A stretch of DNA of 64,000 bases from Mauremys mutica (Eukaryota > Chordata > Testudines > Geoemydidae), in contig NC_059082.1 in assembly GCF_020497125.1 (NCBI RefSeq), positions 28,666,965 through 28,730,964 on the forward strand, in the 5' to 3' direction. Shown here one piece after another: positions 22,551-33,989 of the stretch. Made by a program: the position numbers and the translations under genes. Position 1 is the first letter of the stretch, and the number at the start of each line of letters is the position of its first letter. The notes under the pieces were generated by a model. That model searched no databases. It saw only the letters and a list, made by a program, of their open reading frames with translations, and was not told where the DNA came from.

Positions 22551-25500
22551 CTAACCTGTAGGCTAGCAAAGAATAATAAAAATCTAACTTTTGCTGAGTA
22601 ACATGGATTAACAGTTAAAAGCAATAATAGTAACATTAAGGAGTAAAGGAAATTGCATTTTAATGATCAGGTATCACTACAAGATCAATACGGACATTCA
22701 TCCTGAACCCCCACAGGTATCAGGTCTAGGAAAAAAAAAAAAAAGCACAGTATTTCTTTGGCTGCCAAACTTGAACAGTACTAGTGACCTAAGAGTTAAT
22801 AGTTAATTTCCTTTTTTTCTTTTAAGTCATAATCCCCTTGGTGCTCTAGTTGAATGTTTAAATTCCATGTACAGACCCAAAGGGGTCACAGCAAGCAGGT
22901 TTACCCGCTGTTCCACGTTCATTTATCCAGTGCACTATTCCATGGGGCTAGAGAAGTATTAGATACAGTTTTCACTGCTGCCAGATTCAATAATTGAGTC
23001 CATCCTGTAGGATATCCTGACTTCTGGGCAGCTTATGGAATGTCATTTTATTATAATTACTTGGCGTGGGACTGGACACCTGGTTTCTCTTAGCCAACCA
23101 GATAGGCAGATTAAAGATAAGAAAAAAAAATCACACTGTATATCTTATAGACAAAACAATACCTAAATAAAAGTACAATTGATGTATATGACCACCACCT
23201 TAGCAACTTCAAAAAAAAAAATAGAACTGACGCAGTGGGCGTTGCCATGAGAAAGAACTGGAAATCAGAAAGTTTCAGAGTTATCTTCAAGTAAATTCTC
23301 ACTGGTTTTTGTAAAAATAAATTAATTAAATTAAATATTTAGAGGCAGATTCTGCCACTAAGATAATGGGACTGCTCAACAAGGTAGCTATTACTCAGCA
23401 CAAGTACAAGGGAGTAGAATCTGGTCCTTAGCAAACTTCAAGTCCCAAAGGGCTAGATTACAATACTCCTATTCATTCTAAGTAGCACCTTACTCTGAGA
23501 GTATCCAACCTCCCGGGCACTGCTCAGGTAATAATTCAGCGTGAGTTTAACATCAGGCATTGATGGGAGAGACAATCACCATGCAAGATACTGGAACAGG
23601 TGCTCATATGGATTTTTAAGGATTTTTAAGACAATTTTAGGAGATTTTTTGTTTTTGAAAAAATTAAGACCCCACAGAATTGCCGACCTCACACTATGCC
23701 ATCAATTTTTAAATACAGTCTTAGTTAACTATTTAGCTATTATAGACCCAATACTGAAATCCTTATGCTTACAAGTGATCTTGAGCTCACACTAGTCCAA
23801 ATGCAGTCAATGGAAGTGTTGCCTGAGTAAGAATCGTAAATATTAGGGTACCTAGCTGAAGTTTTCCTGTAAGAGAGAACACTACCATAGCCCTGCTTCT
23901 GCATGGATGCAGCAGACTGAGGGGGTGATGTCAGCTGGCATACTGAAGGGAGTGTTCATCAACCAGTAGTCATCATGAAGAAAAGCGTTTTAAAACAGCT
24001 ACATTGAACCCTTCCCTTCCCAGACCTCTGGCAGTGGGAGCCAGGAATACATCCATCTAGGTCGGTGGCACACTGGAGGATGGTGAGCTACCACGACACT
24101 TGTATTTCCCTAAAGCTCTTTTCTCTTCATCGAGGTCCCATTCACCCAGATTTCTCTGCTGAACTTTGTTCTTTGTCCTCTGCTGTTAAAGTGATCCCCA
24201 GATGTGGGTTCCACAGCAAGGGAGAGGTCAGCCAGTGCAGAAGTTTAACCATTCAGTATTATAATATGTACCATCAGATTTAATAGCAGCCATGTCTTAT
24301 TAACAGCAGTGTTTTTAGAAGTCCAGGAATCATGTGAAGAACTGAACAAAATCAGAAAGTGAACTAAACAAAGGGGCAGTAGAAAATCCAGCACCTTACA
24401 AAATAGTATTACACTGTCCAGTTACAGAGTCCCATGGGTTATATGGAGTTTTACACGATTAACATCTTTATTAAAAAGGGGGGGGGGAATCTCAGAAGGC
24501 TTGCAATTCCTTCCTACTCTTATTGCAGGGCAAAATTCACCTCTACACAGAGGACAACTGTAAAGCTTGTTCCCTGGTTAAGCTCTCTGCACAGGGATGA
24601 ATTTCTCCCAGCATTGCCAACTCTCAAGAGTTTAATCACAAGTATCACAATATTTAGAGATTTTCTGGAAGAACCACCTCCTGGAGCCCTGAATGACATC
24701 ACCATCCCAGCTTTCATTACAAGAGTAAGTTTCTAACTCTCATAGCTTCAGAGAAGAGTTTGATAAACAATGACAACCCTAAGGGCTCAAAAAACTATAA
24801 AGCAAAATGTATTTAAAATCTCAAGATTTGAGGGGACTAACATGACTTTTTATGCATGGTGTTGGCAGTACTGCACAGTAATAAATTGGTAGTGAAGCAA
24901 TAGCAGAGCAGGGCCTCAGAAGTGCCTATATGGCAACATCTGTAATCTCACTAGAAACCTTTATTTCGAGAGGATTAAGACTTGGCCATTTCTCCAAACA
25001 AATCACATAGAGACTTGCTTTCCATCTCACTAGCACACATACATTTCTCTCTATAAATAAGTGTAAATAGAACAAACAGTTTGCTCCTTAAAACTAGCAC
25101 ATAAGATGCAGGGGCACTACCCAGTTGTGGCAAACAAGGGGTTAACACCTCTCCCATTGCACAGATAGTCCCTTGTGCTGGGGTAACAAGAGGGTTGAAT
25201 ACCTCTGAGTCAGGAGAACTCCAAACCCAAGTCTCTTTAGACACGGCTCATCTCCAAGGTGGGGAGTTTGTCCATTTACTTTCTGATCATTTTATCATGC
25301 TGTAATATGATAATTTTACATATTCATGCTGTAAATACTAGTGTGCGCTCCAGAGATTTATGCCACTGGAGAATCCAGCCCTAATGCTGGAGAAGATGAC
25401 CTTGTTGTCTACATCTCTTTGTTCTATCAAGTCATTCCACCAGTTTGTATCACCCGATTAGTAATCACAAAGTGTGCTTTTAATTTGGCTCTGACAGTTA

Positions 25501-26212
25501 CTTTTCCAGCAAAACAGAAGTACCCCGTGTGCTAACAGAAAGAGGACACAGGTGTAATTACTACCTTCCATGCCTGGGTAAAGACACCCACAGGCTGACA
25601 ATCTGTAGAGGACTGTGTTTGGAGTTCTGATACACTGTGTAGAAGACCCTTCATTTTCAGTTTCTATTTTGTTTAAGAAGTTTCCCATGAATTTATAAGT
25701 ATTTATAACAAAAAATTGCTAAAAAAAAAAAAAATTAAATTTTTTTTTTTTTTTTAGAAAATCAGTGAAAAAATAACTTCAGTTTTAGGGGTTAATATTG
25801 GGGGATAGGAAGACAGAAAAAAGCAACAAAGAAAAATGAAAGTAAAGTATTGAAAGTAAAAGCAATTTAATGCTGTGGTTTTTTTCATGGAGTGCACAAA
25901 CAGAACGTAAACATATGCACACACGTGTATCTTCCGCTACGTTGCCTTACTTTAACAGACAGCCTTGCAGTAATACTTAGACTAATTTAATAACAAATAC
26001 AGCTAATATATGAAAATATTGATTGTATTAAGAAAATTCAATACGAGTGGTCCAAATTTGGGTGAAAAATTGGTAAAGTCCGAACAATGACTTTTGTAAA
26101 ACTTGGGGATTTTTAAGTTAAAAACAAATCTGTAACACACAAAAATGAATGCCACAAACCAAGCACTGTTCCTTTTCACTGATCCCGTTTCCTTTCCTAC
26201 ATCATGCATTTA
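22551..26212. other. Mostly unique DNA with scattered simple sequence
   Basis: A decayed MITE of the gattct group probably occupies 23344-23427 (ggcagattctgc ... agaatctggtcc). A run of A then T residues at 25719-25757 forms a perfect A/T palindrome. A G run is at 24478-24487. No gene or other repeat was recognised; frames up to 100 codons are on overlapping opposite strands. Confidence 0.45.
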
Positions 26213-26284
26213 GGGCTTGATCCAAAAGCCATTCAAGTCAATGAGAGCTTTTCCATTGACTTCAATGGGCTTTGGATCAGGCCC
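26213..26284 (+). mobile_element. Palindromic MITE with TTA target duplication
   Basis: This 72-bp element has ends gggcttgatccaaa and tttggatcaggccc, and arms that stay complementary almost to the centre (attcaagtcaatg against cattgacttcaat). It is flanked by tta on both sides (26210-26212 and 26285-26287). A 3-bp TWA TSD suggests PIF/Harbinger ancestry. Confidence 0.75.
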
Positions 26285-27199
26285 TTACAGAAAATAGATT
26301 GTTTTCTCAGTATCTGTGGGAGCCACTAAGAATTTACAGAAGTAATTTTTTTTAAACTTGTCTTTCCACATAAGGGGTATGGAATCTTCCTGTTGACAGA
26401 ATATCCAAAATAAATACAGGAATGGGATGCCAAAAGGTAGCAGCACAGAACCACCAGGCTCATGTCAAATAGCCAAAAAGCAAGTGCTAAAGCTGCAATT
26501 TAAAAAAAAAAAAAGACATTAATAAATCCAAAGGACACACACTGTATTATGTGATTTATTTATACATTAAAAGAATTTGCATTATAATTTTGATGCCTAA
26601 TATACTTCTCATGTGAATACATTAAAGCACTAGTTTGTAAATATTAATATCCTTCTGGAATATTAATTAATATTTGGAATATTATTATCCAATATGGGGA
26701 CCAGAGAAAGAGGCTACATGACTAGAGCAAGTCAGTGACAGTGTTGAAGAGTAAAAGCCCAGCTCCTGACAGCCAATCCAAGCATCTAGCCAATATTGCC
26801 TATTTACAATGATCATTCACGCCCAGTTTGCACTGCACTGTAACATTTCAAGTACAACGCTTGCCATTAAGAAGTCAAACACTTGTCAGTAGTTACCACT
26901 ACTTGGTATCTCCAGCTGCCACTACGTGGTAGAGGTTGGCAAGTGTTGATGGTTTAATGGCAACCACTGCCAACCTTATTAATACTGACCAGCGCTCCAA
27001 GAATGCCACAATTCTGCAACTGTAGAAGCCAATGTAGAAGTGGGTGCCTTTCCAGCCTTAAATTCACAGGGCCCCAAAAGCAAAATTGTCCTGTTTTTCT
27101 GCTGGCAGCTTTGGAGCCCAATGCTGGGCGGAGGGAGTGCAATAGCAAGTGCATTAACCACTGGATTGCCAATGTCAGTCAAAATTGGAAGAGGAACTG
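26285..27199. other. Unique DNA, nothing recognised
   Basis: AT-rich, with a tandem-like attaatat cluster near 26645-26690. A short inverted pair, aacacttgtcagtagt and ttggcaagtgttgatggt, lies at about 26878 and 26936. No gene. Confidence 0.4.
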
Positions 27200-28145
27200 T
27201 GATGGTTCTCAGGAGACCCAGGACTGCAAGTCACCTTGTTGCCCCTTGTCTCTAGCGAGAGGGAGTCTTGCCTTTGGTAGCTGGGTGTCAGCTCCCTAAC
27301 ACTGCCAGCCACTCAGCCACGGTCGTCCAGGCTATGCCAATCCTGTCTTTGCCTTGCAGGTTAACAAGAAGTGCACCCCAATCTCCTTGAATCAGTCCCC
27401 TGTGATCTCCAGCCCAACACTGGCTGCTACTCAGAAATTCCAGATCCTCTGCTCCCAAAGGAGCCATGTACTCCAGTTTAACCTTAAATCACTGCCCCTG
27501 TAGAACACACAGCACTTACACATACTCATAACAAAACGTAAGAAGGTTTATTTAAGAAATAATAGAGGTTCCACTAGAAACAAGAGTGACTAATAGAAAC
27601 AGATGGTTACAATACAAAACAAAAATCATAAAATGTAAACTAGGGCCTACACTTATTTCCTATGTAATAAAGTAGGTTTCCCTCCCACCCCCCGAGTTCA
27701 GTCTGTTGGAGACCTGGCTTGCCTCCCAGGAACCAGGACTCAATCTTTCATGAAACATACCACTCAACAAGATGTCACCTCAGTGAATGGATGCAGAGTG
27801 TCTTTCTCTATCCTGTGATACACTGAATTTGTCTTTTGTCCTTATTCACAGACAGAGTGATCCCGTCTAGTATAATGCTCCTTTTTACATCCAAGTGGTT
27901 TTGATGTTTATAGTACATCTTTGATGGTTTTCCATTGACTTTTCTGTGTTTTTGTGATAGTGGGAAATTGGCTAGTTGGGGAGGGGTGACAACTCCCTCC
28001 CAGTTGAATGGGCTGTCACAGACACATACGATTTGCTCATGACATCACTTTCACTTCAAGACCATAAGGGCATAATTTTTCAATAGAGTTAAATTATTCG
28101 TAAAATATTACTGGTACACACATCTCACAACAATCGTGTGTGTTG
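27200..28145 (-). mobile_element. LTR-like dispersed repeat, minus orientation
   Basis: I recognise the ordered blocks read on the minus strand as a common turtle repeat: atgcccttatggtcttgaag, gtctgtgacagcccattcaa, gaggcaagccagg, then cttaaataaaccttctta, which holds a polyadenylation signal at about 27549-27554. The tgtgacagccc block (plus-strand end at about 28020) could be the 5' border of an LTR. The outer limits are not defined by terminal repeats I can see. No coding remnants. Confidence 0.4.
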
Positions 28146-28869
28146 ACAAGAGACAAGCTGTCAGTAGAGCCCTCATATGCAACCTTTCATGGATAAATAC
28201 CATGGATAAATATCAGGTGTAGTGAGTTTGTCAGGTCTGAGACAAGAGTTGCTTCTAAAGAACAGTGAACACTTTGCCCGTTGGCACCAATGGGCCTCTG
28301 TTTACCAAGTGTAGTATACAGTTCCTTTCCCAGCCCTGAAGAAGAGTTCTGTGTGGCTCAATCAATGTAGTTCTTTCCATTCCCTGCAATGGGCCTTGGA
28401 TTGGCACGCAGGGTGGGGCAGGGCATTGCAGTGCTGTGTAGGCAAATATTTCCACCTTTTGCCAGGTATCGCAAGCCAGATGAGCTTTGGAGTCCTGGAG
28501 ACCGAAGTTCCTATTTACCTTTGTTTTTTCTCTCCTCTCTTTTTTTTTTTTAGAAAAAACAAACCAGGGAAGTTCTATTAGACAATTAGGTTAAAGGAAT
28601 GATTAGGTTACTAGGGTAAGGGCGCGCAAAAAAAAAAAAAAAAAAAGGAAATGCCAAAGCAAAGGTTGCACAAAGCAGTACACAGTAGGATACAAAGCCA
28701 GAGCCTTAGGCAGTATTAAAAAACACCACACACACGTGTAAATGAGTAAACTGAGCCACACAGATTTACACCAGTTGAGGATATAGCTAAAGGGCCTTAA
28801 TTATATAATATTTCTCAGTACAACATAATACCATAATTTTTTTCTACAACCTCATGACAGATACGTGCA
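28146..28869. other. Unique DNA with simple tracts
   Basis: Poly(T) at 28541-28552 and poly(A) at 28629-28646. A short direct repeat of catggataaata occurs near 28189-28211. No gene seen. Confidence 0.45.
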
Positions 28870-28981
28870 GGATGAGCAGATGCCCTGATTTTATAAGGAC
28901 AGTCCCGATACTTGAAACTTTGTCTTATATAGATGCCTATTCACCCCACCCCTATCCAACACACGTGCTATCTGGTCACCC
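28870..28981 (+). mobile_element. Diverged copy of the TA-flanked MITE
   Basis: Same family as 18649-18747. It opens ggatgagcagatgccctgat, shares cttatatagatgcctatt, and closes tctggtcaccc next to ta. The left terminus has mutated. Confidence 0.65.
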
Positions 28982-29115
28982 TAGTAAGTGTCATTTTCTA
29001 GCATCATGTGCTAGCTCACATGCCAGAGAAACAGTCCAGGGAAGTCATTCAGATGAGAAGTACACAATAAACCGCTTGTACACAACATCCCACAGGCTAA
29101 CTATATAGCCTAAAG

Positions 29116-29834
29116 CAGTGGTTCCCAGACTGGGGTTCGTGAACGCCTGGGGGTTCGTGGGAAAAATTCCCTAATGGCGGACAGAGCTGTCCCTAGGGAC
29201 CCGGACCCCGGGCACCATGGGGCCAGGAGCCCAGAGCCCCTGGACTTCCAAGCAGATCAAAGCAAGGATATCTATCACACTGAGGAGATTTAAACTTCAA
29301 GACTCCTTATAAGAAATGGAAAGGGAGCTGGATATTTTTTGCTGTTTTTTAAATTAAATAGGCAGCTAGCATAGTTTTTAAAAATTATGAAGAACAAGTT
29401 TAAGCTTTGTTGTAATGTGCATTGTTTGCCTGGACTGCTCAAGACCTGAATGCTTATGTAGGAGGAACTCTTTAAGTTGGCTTCGTAAATACCTTCTTGC
29501 TGGTTTCACATCTGATACTCCTTGATGAAACATAGCAGCCTTGTCTTATAACAGGCTTATTCAAAGTGATACAAGCTACGAAAGTGAGATCTTGGAAGAG
29601 TGTTGCCGTTTTCATAATATAATAAAAATACTGTAATGATAAATAATACTAATAAATGTGTGTAATAAGCATGTCATCAAAACAAATTTTATATTTCCAA
29701 GATCACTGCTTTTATAATTTATACTCAGGTAAAGGAGAAAAATCTCTGGAAATATTCATTTTTAGAAGGGGGTTCACGAGATTTGACATTTTAGTGAAAG
29801 GGGTTCACAGGTTGTTAAAGTTTGGGAACCACTG
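29116..29834 (+). mobile_element. Non-autonomous hAT element, 719 bp
   Basis: The termini cagtggttcccagact and the inverse of agtttgggaaccactg match at all but one of 16 positions. Flanks gcctaaag and gcctcgag agree at 6 of 8 positions, consistent with an aged 8-bp hAT TSD. Subterminal ggggttcgtg and gggggttcacgag repeats add to the hAT pattern. The interior is AT-rich and non-coding; the 68-codon frame at its right end is the translated terminus. Confidence 0.85.
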
Positions 29835-30275
29835 GCCTCGAGTAATCAGCTGGCATATATAGCCACTAAATTCACAGCCAAATTAACTTCATAGTTAAGT
29901 GACTCATCGCCTCATTTGCATTTATGGCAGGCTGTGCTGTCGTTGGAAAAGAAAATTGTTCAGACACATATGAAAAGCCTTGCGCTCTCACAGGTACGTT
30001 TTCAAGCTTGTTAAGAACATTACGAGGATGACAGGAGTGAAGTATAAAAGAATGAAAAGTTACAAAATGTTACATATGCATCTAAGGTGACCGAAAAGAT
30101 ACTGTCAGAGGCAGGATACTGATTAGATGGAACACTGGTCTCAGCCAACATGACCATTATCTTCCTGTGAGAACAGCATTTTCTCTATTTGCCAAAATTG
30201 ATGGCCTTACATAATTAAAGCCTATGACGATAGTGCAGATGCCATTGTTACCTACCCAAACTTAATGTTCTCGGA
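29835..30275. other. Unique DNA; possible micro-exon-like unit at 29931-29993
   Basis: See findings for a 63-nt open unit between acceptor-like and donor-like sites. Otherwise nothing recognised. Confidence 0.35.
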
Positions 30276-30331
30276 GGGCCTGATCCAAAACCCTGGGTAG
30301 TCTTGACTTCAGTGGACTTTGCATCAGGCCC
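30276..30331 (+). mobile_element. Palindromic MITE, gatcc family
   Basis: gggcctgatccaaaa ... ttgcatcaggccc followed by tta. It has the same termini as 26213-26284, with a shorter interior. Confidence 0.6.
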
Positions 30332-31541
30332 TTAATGCAGGGGACTTTGGGCAGAATTTTTGTTTAAATGCAGAGCCTAATCCCACACTCCATTGCCACA
30401 GTTTTACACTCACACAGCTCCACTGGGATCACAGGGCCTACAACACCACAAAACCAGTGTAATGGAGTGGAGGACTGGGCCCAAAATGATGACAGCAGAT
30501 AAACTGTTATTTTCAACATCTCCAGAGTTACTCTCTTGGGCCACTTCCAAGTCTTCCAAAGGGTTCAAGTCTCTTTTTTTATTGTAGCTTTTAATTGACA
30601 GCAGGTTTAAAAAAAAAAAAGACACAGTTATCCATATTCTCTAAAGCAAATGTTTTATACTCCCATCATAAAACTCAGCACTGCACATCAGTAACCCTAA
30701 TTAATTTTCTGCAACTAAATCAACTGTTGTGAGCAAACCTGTTGTATTAAGTAGGAAAAGAGAAAAAAAACTGAATACATAGCTAGTGCAAACACTATTC
30801 AGCATTTTGATGCCAATGGAACTACTCCAGATTTAAGTCAGTGTAAATAAGAGCAGGATTTGATCGGTTCCTAAAACCTAACTAGCAAGAATCAGGGGCC
30901 AGATTAAGGCATTAGGTTCTCAGGTAAATGTGCTGGGTATTCTGACCATACTTAGGTTTAAGGCACCTATAAGATACCTCAAGTCAGAGCAGCTTGTCTG
31001 GTCTTTCTAGCCCCCTCATACTTGTTATTTTATGGCATTTTTTCCTTGAAGGATATCTGGTTTTTCACTGAAGACGCTCACTCTCAGAGCATAGTTTAGA
31101 GAATCAGGATTTCAACTTTATTGTTACAACAGAATATTTGAAATTTTCACAAGCCTGCCCCCACCCCCCACCCCCCACCCAAAAAAAAGAAAGAAAAAAG
31201 AGTTGAGCATTACGAAAGTCTGGATAATGTCACCATTTTTAGCTTTCATTTTGAATCCTTGATGATATCTAAATGACCTGGAATCATATCCATCACCAGA
31301 CCTTGTGCCAGGGAGAACTCCAAGTTGGCAGAAACATGTACCATAGGACTGATGGACCAGTTAGGTGAGTAAGAATGCACTGATGGTACCATGGTCAGCA
31401 ATAAACTCAGCTAAGCACTGGTCTCTTCCAATGCATTCTCTTGTCACTGAACACAAGAGAGGGACAAGAGCACTGTGCATACAAGACTGGTGGGATGTCG
31501 GAAGATAATAAGCACTGGCTTCTCTCATCCACACAACTGTG
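30332..31541. other. Unique DNA, nothing firm
   Basis: A further decayed copy of the small palindromic MITEs may lie at about 30365-30485 (agcctaatccca ... gactgggccc). A C-rich simple tract lies at 31156-31188. No gene. Confidence 0.4.
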
Positions 31542-31727
31542 TAATCATAGAATATCAGGGTTGGAAGGGACCTCGGGAGGTCATCTAGTCCAACCCCCTG
31601 CTCAAAGCAGGACTAATCCCCAGACAGATTTTTTGCCCCAAATTCCTAACTGGCCCCCTCAAGGATTGAACTCACAATGTGGGGTTTAGCAGGCCAATGC
31701 TCAAACCACTGAGCTATCCCTCCCCCA
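31542..31727 (-). mobile_element. tRNA-derived SINE with CR1-like 3' tail
   Basis: Read on the minus strand, the unit begins ggggagggatagctcagtgg, a tRNA-like start containing an RNA polymerase III A box. A B-box-like gagttcaatcc follows about 45 nt later, then an unrelated linker. The last part matches the CR1 tail seen at 3373-3450 (gcaggggggttggactagat-type, cttccaaccctgatattcta). A tRNA head plus CR1 tail is the structure of the tortoise Pol III SINE, mobilised by CR1 enzyme through the shared 3' end. No clear TSD was found. It is not a functional tRNA: there is no acceptor stem, and the anticodon region is degenerate. Confidence 0.88.
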
Positions 31728-33119
31728 CATGCTTAAGACACTAGCAAAATTAAGTGATACTATTCTTCAATCCAAAGAACAAAATCTTATCAATAGAGGG
31801 ATACATAGAAAACAATGATGATTTCTACTATTTCTGTTGAGAGTTCTTATCACCACAGTGACTATTTAATTCTGCCATGTCAGACCTGAAACTTCTTTAG
31901 ACTAAAGGAAAAACTTATATTTTTAGCAAAGGACATGTTCATTTAAGGGCTTTTTATTTAAAAAAAAGTGGCCTGGAGAAAAGGACTATGGCAATGTCAT
32001 TTGTGAAATACTAATCCCAATGGTAACAGTGAGCCAGATTCTACAGTTCAGTGTAGCCAGTTTGCTCCATGCTGCTGGTATAATCTGGCTCTAAGGGGAG
32101 TTTACCAGCCCAGGGGAGATCACCCAGGGAGTGTAAAGAGGTTCCTCTGGTGATGTAGAGCTGGAGTAGTGACTTACACCACTCGTCCTTGCTGCTAAAT
32201 ACTTGTCTCCCAGCAGTATAGTCATTATTTAAGTTTATACGTGTCAATTATAGTGCGGCCAGAGGAAAAGTGGCATTTTGAGATGTTTCTATACTACCCC
32301 AATCCTGCACTGAATTTTCAGCCCCCTGGAGCCACTACAGCTCCATGTAAATTGGAGCAACTCATAGGCTGTTCTAGCACAGTTTCCAGGGATCAGCCTG
32401 GCACAGCACGGCACAGCATCAGGGGAGTACAATAGGGAGCTGCAAGACACCCACCCACCCTTCCCAATTTGCACACTGCATCAAGCTGGACCCCTGGATA
32501 TGGCCCAACGTGTCTATTACCAAACTGAAGAGATTATGGTCACTGGTTCTTCATCCTCCATAAAAATAACTAACTTTTTCCCCTTAACCTCTTGTACAAA
32601 ACCCTCTGGAATGAGCTCTTGGGTTATCTAGATGGGACCAATTCCAAAACAAGAAGAGGCTCCCTCTTCCTTACATGCACTATGATTACAACCACCCGGG
32701 GTTAGTCAGTGTGAAGGGGAAAGCAGCTCTGGAAATGGTTCCTTATGGGAAAAGAATCAAGTAACAATAAAAGAAGGGCCAGGAATCCCCCTAGATGAGA
32801 TCAGAAATGTGTCAAGACAGAACACGCCTTCAAAAGCTACAAACCACGTGATCTGAGATTAACTAACCTACAGGGCAGGAGCACATTAGCCTGCTAGCAG
32901 ACCAGGACTCTGACTGTGCCATCCATTGCGGGACATCAAGGGGGCCTGGAGAGCGGATGCAGATTGGGAGACAGGGGTGCTGAATAGTCACTTACGCCCT
33001 GTGGGGCCCAACAACTGGCCAATTTCCCCTCGGAACTGTGAATATACAACGTGTCCCCCCCCAGAGGCAAACTCCAGCCTCAGCACGTGGGGCTCTCAGC
33101 AGCCCTTCAAACCACCACC
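31728..33119. other. Unique DNA, nothing recognised
   Basis: The AT-rich part passes into more GC-rich DNA approaching the CpG island. Short frames only. Confidence 0.45.
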
Positions 33120-33760
33120 AGAGAGACACGTTCAGCGTGTTACCAAGAGGGAAATGACACCGCGTACGCACCGGCTAAAGCCTCTCGGATCAAAAGCACC
33201 AGGTCACCCTCCGATCCAAGTGACCTGCCTCTCTCCTCTCCCATTCCCGCGGCTGGAGTGGGGAGCGGGGCAGGGCTGGAGACCTGCTGGAGCAAGCAGA
33301 GCGGTTACCTTGCCAGTGTCCCTGGGAGCTCACGTCCAGTCCCCCCACGGTGAGGACCCCTCTGTGCTGCTGATGCAAAGCCTGGTGCCCAAGCAGCCTC
33401 AGTCCATGGAGAGCAGCGGGGAGCCCAGTGCACAGCCAGGCAGCGGCTGCTGGAAACCCCTGCGGGAGCCGAGGCAGGTTCCCTGGCTGCGGGGAAAGCG
33501 CCTCTCTCGCGGGCGCCCTTCCTCGCTCCCTTTTCCCTGCTGCCTGAGTGGGCAGAGAAAGACACAGGCAGCGGCGGACGAGCTGCTGCCCCTGCTGCCA
33601 CCCGGCGGCTCTTCTGGAGAACAGCATCTGCCGCTCAACTCAGCGGTTCCCTCCGCACCTCGGCACAGGCTGAAACTACTTAGCTACCACCAGCCTTGGG
33701 CATTTAACAAACTGCAAGTCAGAGCCAGGCAGCGCCTCGTCATCTCTCCCCCACTCCTCC
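33120..33760. promoter_or_regulatory. CpG island, candidate promoter
   Basis: CpG dinucleotides are dense here (gaccgcgtacgcaccgg-like, tctctcgcgggcgccc, gcagcggcggacgagc, cacccggcggctc), while the surrounding unique DNA is CpG-poor. Unlike the GC-rich blocks at 12.8-14.0 and 60.3-62.1 kb, this one has no transposon termini and no second copy in the window. Such islands usually mark promoters or first exons. A 290-codon open frame spans 32926-33795 on the plus strand, but it opens at TTG with no early ATG and is rich in Pro, Ser, Arg and Gln, so I read it as composition-driven. A donor-like aag/gtaacc lies on the minus strand at about 33304-33312. Direction and gene are unknown. Confidence 0.5.
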
Positions 33761-33989
33761 TCCGCCTTCATCCAGGGGACCTGACCCTCACCTAGCAGGG
33801 CTAGTGCTGTCCTCCTGGGCCGGGGTGATTTTAAAACACTGCTAGATTTCTAGCTCTGCTAGGCAGGTGCCCTGGAAGGGTGAATCCCAAGCTCCTAGTA
33901 GCTTTGCTATGTGCAGAAGTGGGAGCAAAGAGGGAAAACGACAATAATCTGAGTAGTAAGGGACTTGCTGAGAACGCACGCTTGGGGCA

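Noticed and set aside
31640..31727. Possible tRNA gene on the minus strand
   Set aside because: A and B boxes are present, but there is no paired acceptor stem and a CR1-like tail follows, so it is a SINE.
32926..33795. Open frame of about 290 codons on the plus strand
   Set aside because: It opens at TTG with no early ATG, is Pro/Ser/Arg-rich as expected from a CpG-rich region, has competing long frames on the other strand and shows no domain.
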